Assembly: GCF_900172215.1 (NCBI RefSeq)
Contig: NZ_FWFP01000015.1
Coordinates: forward strand, 62,001-126,000
Length of the DNA stretch: 64,000 bases
Source: Ruegeria meonggei
Lineage (GTDB): Bacteria > Pseudomonadota > Alphaproteobacteria > Rhodobacterales > Rhodobacteraceae
Direction: 5' to 3'
The notes beneath the pieces are model-generated. The model had not been told where the DNA came from. It saw only the letters and a program-made list of their open reading frames with translations, and searched no databases. The translations under genes and the position numbers were made by a program. Of this stretch, positions 63,384 through 64,000 are shown piece after piece. Position 1 is the stretch's first letter. The number at the start of each line of letters is the position of its first letter.

Positions 63384-64000
63384 ATGGCACTCGACAGTAT
63401 TTCAGAACAAATTGCACATTTCGTTGGAGCATTTGAACTAACGACAGAACAGGCACGGCTGCGTGATCAATACCAAGAGTTCACGGCCATGCGGAAGAAA
63501 GCTGAATTAGAGGAACTGGAAGATCCAACTCAAATTCGGGTCAAGGCGGATTTGAAACTTGATCCCGGTGAGTTTGACCCGACGCCTTACAAGTTTGCGT
63601 CTCCGGTTGTTAACATTCCGGCACCATCAGAGGTTTTTGGATCGAATTCAGAAGCATCAGCTTTCACCGGCCCGGGTGCCAGCCCGGTATCCTATGGGTC
63701 TGAGATCTTGGCAGACGGGAATGCCGCTACAACGACCCAGACGACTACTATTACTTACTTGGATCCTGAGTTTGTAACTGAACTTGCTGGGTCCGCTGTG
63801 ACCTACACCTTCCAGACCATTGAATTGAACGACAACGACACAATCGGTCAGGGTGATTTTCGCGACGCTGACGCGCTGATGGCGCATGGCGAAGAGGTTC
63901 TGGATACAGCCCTTTCCATGCACGCGGTTTCAGCCCCTTCAATCAACATCTCCGACTATCTTTCGATCGAGAAGATCGAGGCAATCGCCGAAGAAATGCA
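63384..64000 (+). CDS. Acidic protein of the repeat-protein locus, cut by the right edge
   Basis: At least 205 residues from ATG 63384, with AAAGGAAA upstream. Begins MALDSISEQIAHFVGAFELT; helical start (EQARLRDQYQEFTAMRKKAELEEL), then FDPTPYKFASPVVNIPAPSEVFG, TYLDPEFVTELAGSAVTYTFQTIELNDNDTIGQGDF. Acidic and without a signal peptide, like the repeat protein upstream. No stop in the window. Family not recognised; a role in the same surface or secretion locus is inferred from position. Confidence 0.75.
   Translation, partial: MALDSISEQIAHFVGAFELTTEQARLRDQYQEFTAMRKKAELEELEDPTQIRVKADLKLDPGEFDPTPYKFASPVVNIPAPSEVFGSNSEASAFTGPGASPVSYGSEILADGNAATTTQTTTITYLDPEFVTELAGSAVTYTFQTIELNDNDTIGQGDFRDADALMAHGEEVLDTALSMHAVSAPSINISDYLSIEKIEAIAEEM

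Overview
The window looks like chromosomal DNA of a marine alphaproteobacterium of the Roseobacter group (Rhodobacterales). I infer this from gene content: GcrA, a GapR/DUF2312 protein, an NDUFA12-type complex I subunit, a SqrR/BigR-like ArsR regulator, a Hint-domain protein with RTX-like repeats, and high GC with dense, often overlapping convergent genes. No rRNA or CRISPR was seen. There are two tRNA genes, Thr(TGT) and Leu(TAA).

Layout. 1-8.7 kb: valS (runs off the left edge), a lone form II CoxL-like molybdenum hydroxylase overlapping a DUF2235 hydrolase, a NUDIX gene behind gcrA, and two transporter genes. 9-17.5 kb: argD-argF, a ferric-reductase-like membrane protein with a Tat-exported dioxygenase-fold protein, a PhyH-type dioxygenase, pirin, a panE-like reductase, a PiT phosphate transporter and a second NUDIX. 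17.6-28.7 kb: hrpB, meaB, a Hint protein, rpmB, a copper-chaperone pair, an HdeD-like protein, divergent sirtuin and LMW-PTP genes, a LysR regulator and a TPR protein. 28.9-35 kb: lepA, a gene broken by an early stop codon, small membrane or secreted proteins, about 1 kb without genes but rich in RNA-like hairpins, an entericidin and the SqrR-like regulator. 35.5-42.4 kb: clpP-clpX, RidA, NDUFA12-mlaD-DUF2155, aat, accBC and a PAS-LuxR regulator. 42.6-52.2 kb: a signalling block (XRE regulator, single-domain receiver, symporter-histidine kinase), an orphan FliM/FliN-like protein, two sulfur-related enzymes and the GapR-like gene.

52.3-56.2 kb is the clearest accessory unit. A 19-bp copy of the tRNA-Thr 3' end recurs 3.8 kb downstream and bounds a segment of lower GC that encodes an AIPR-family protein with a nuclease-like N-terminus and an unrecognised 192-aa protein. 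It has no integrase, but a 10-bp repeat (TGACGTATGG) is clustered just inside both ends like integrase arm sites. I read it as a non-autonomous, tRNA-borne mini-element carrying a candidate phage-defence cargo.

56.7-64 kb: an SLC13 transporter, tRNA-Leu, a small HEPN-like protein, a CsgD-like LuxR regulator, and a divergent locus for an 813-residue Gly/Asp/Gln repeat protein plus a second acidic protein cut by the right edge. This may be a regulated surface or matrix system. Function calls rest on motifs and recalled families; no database search was possible.
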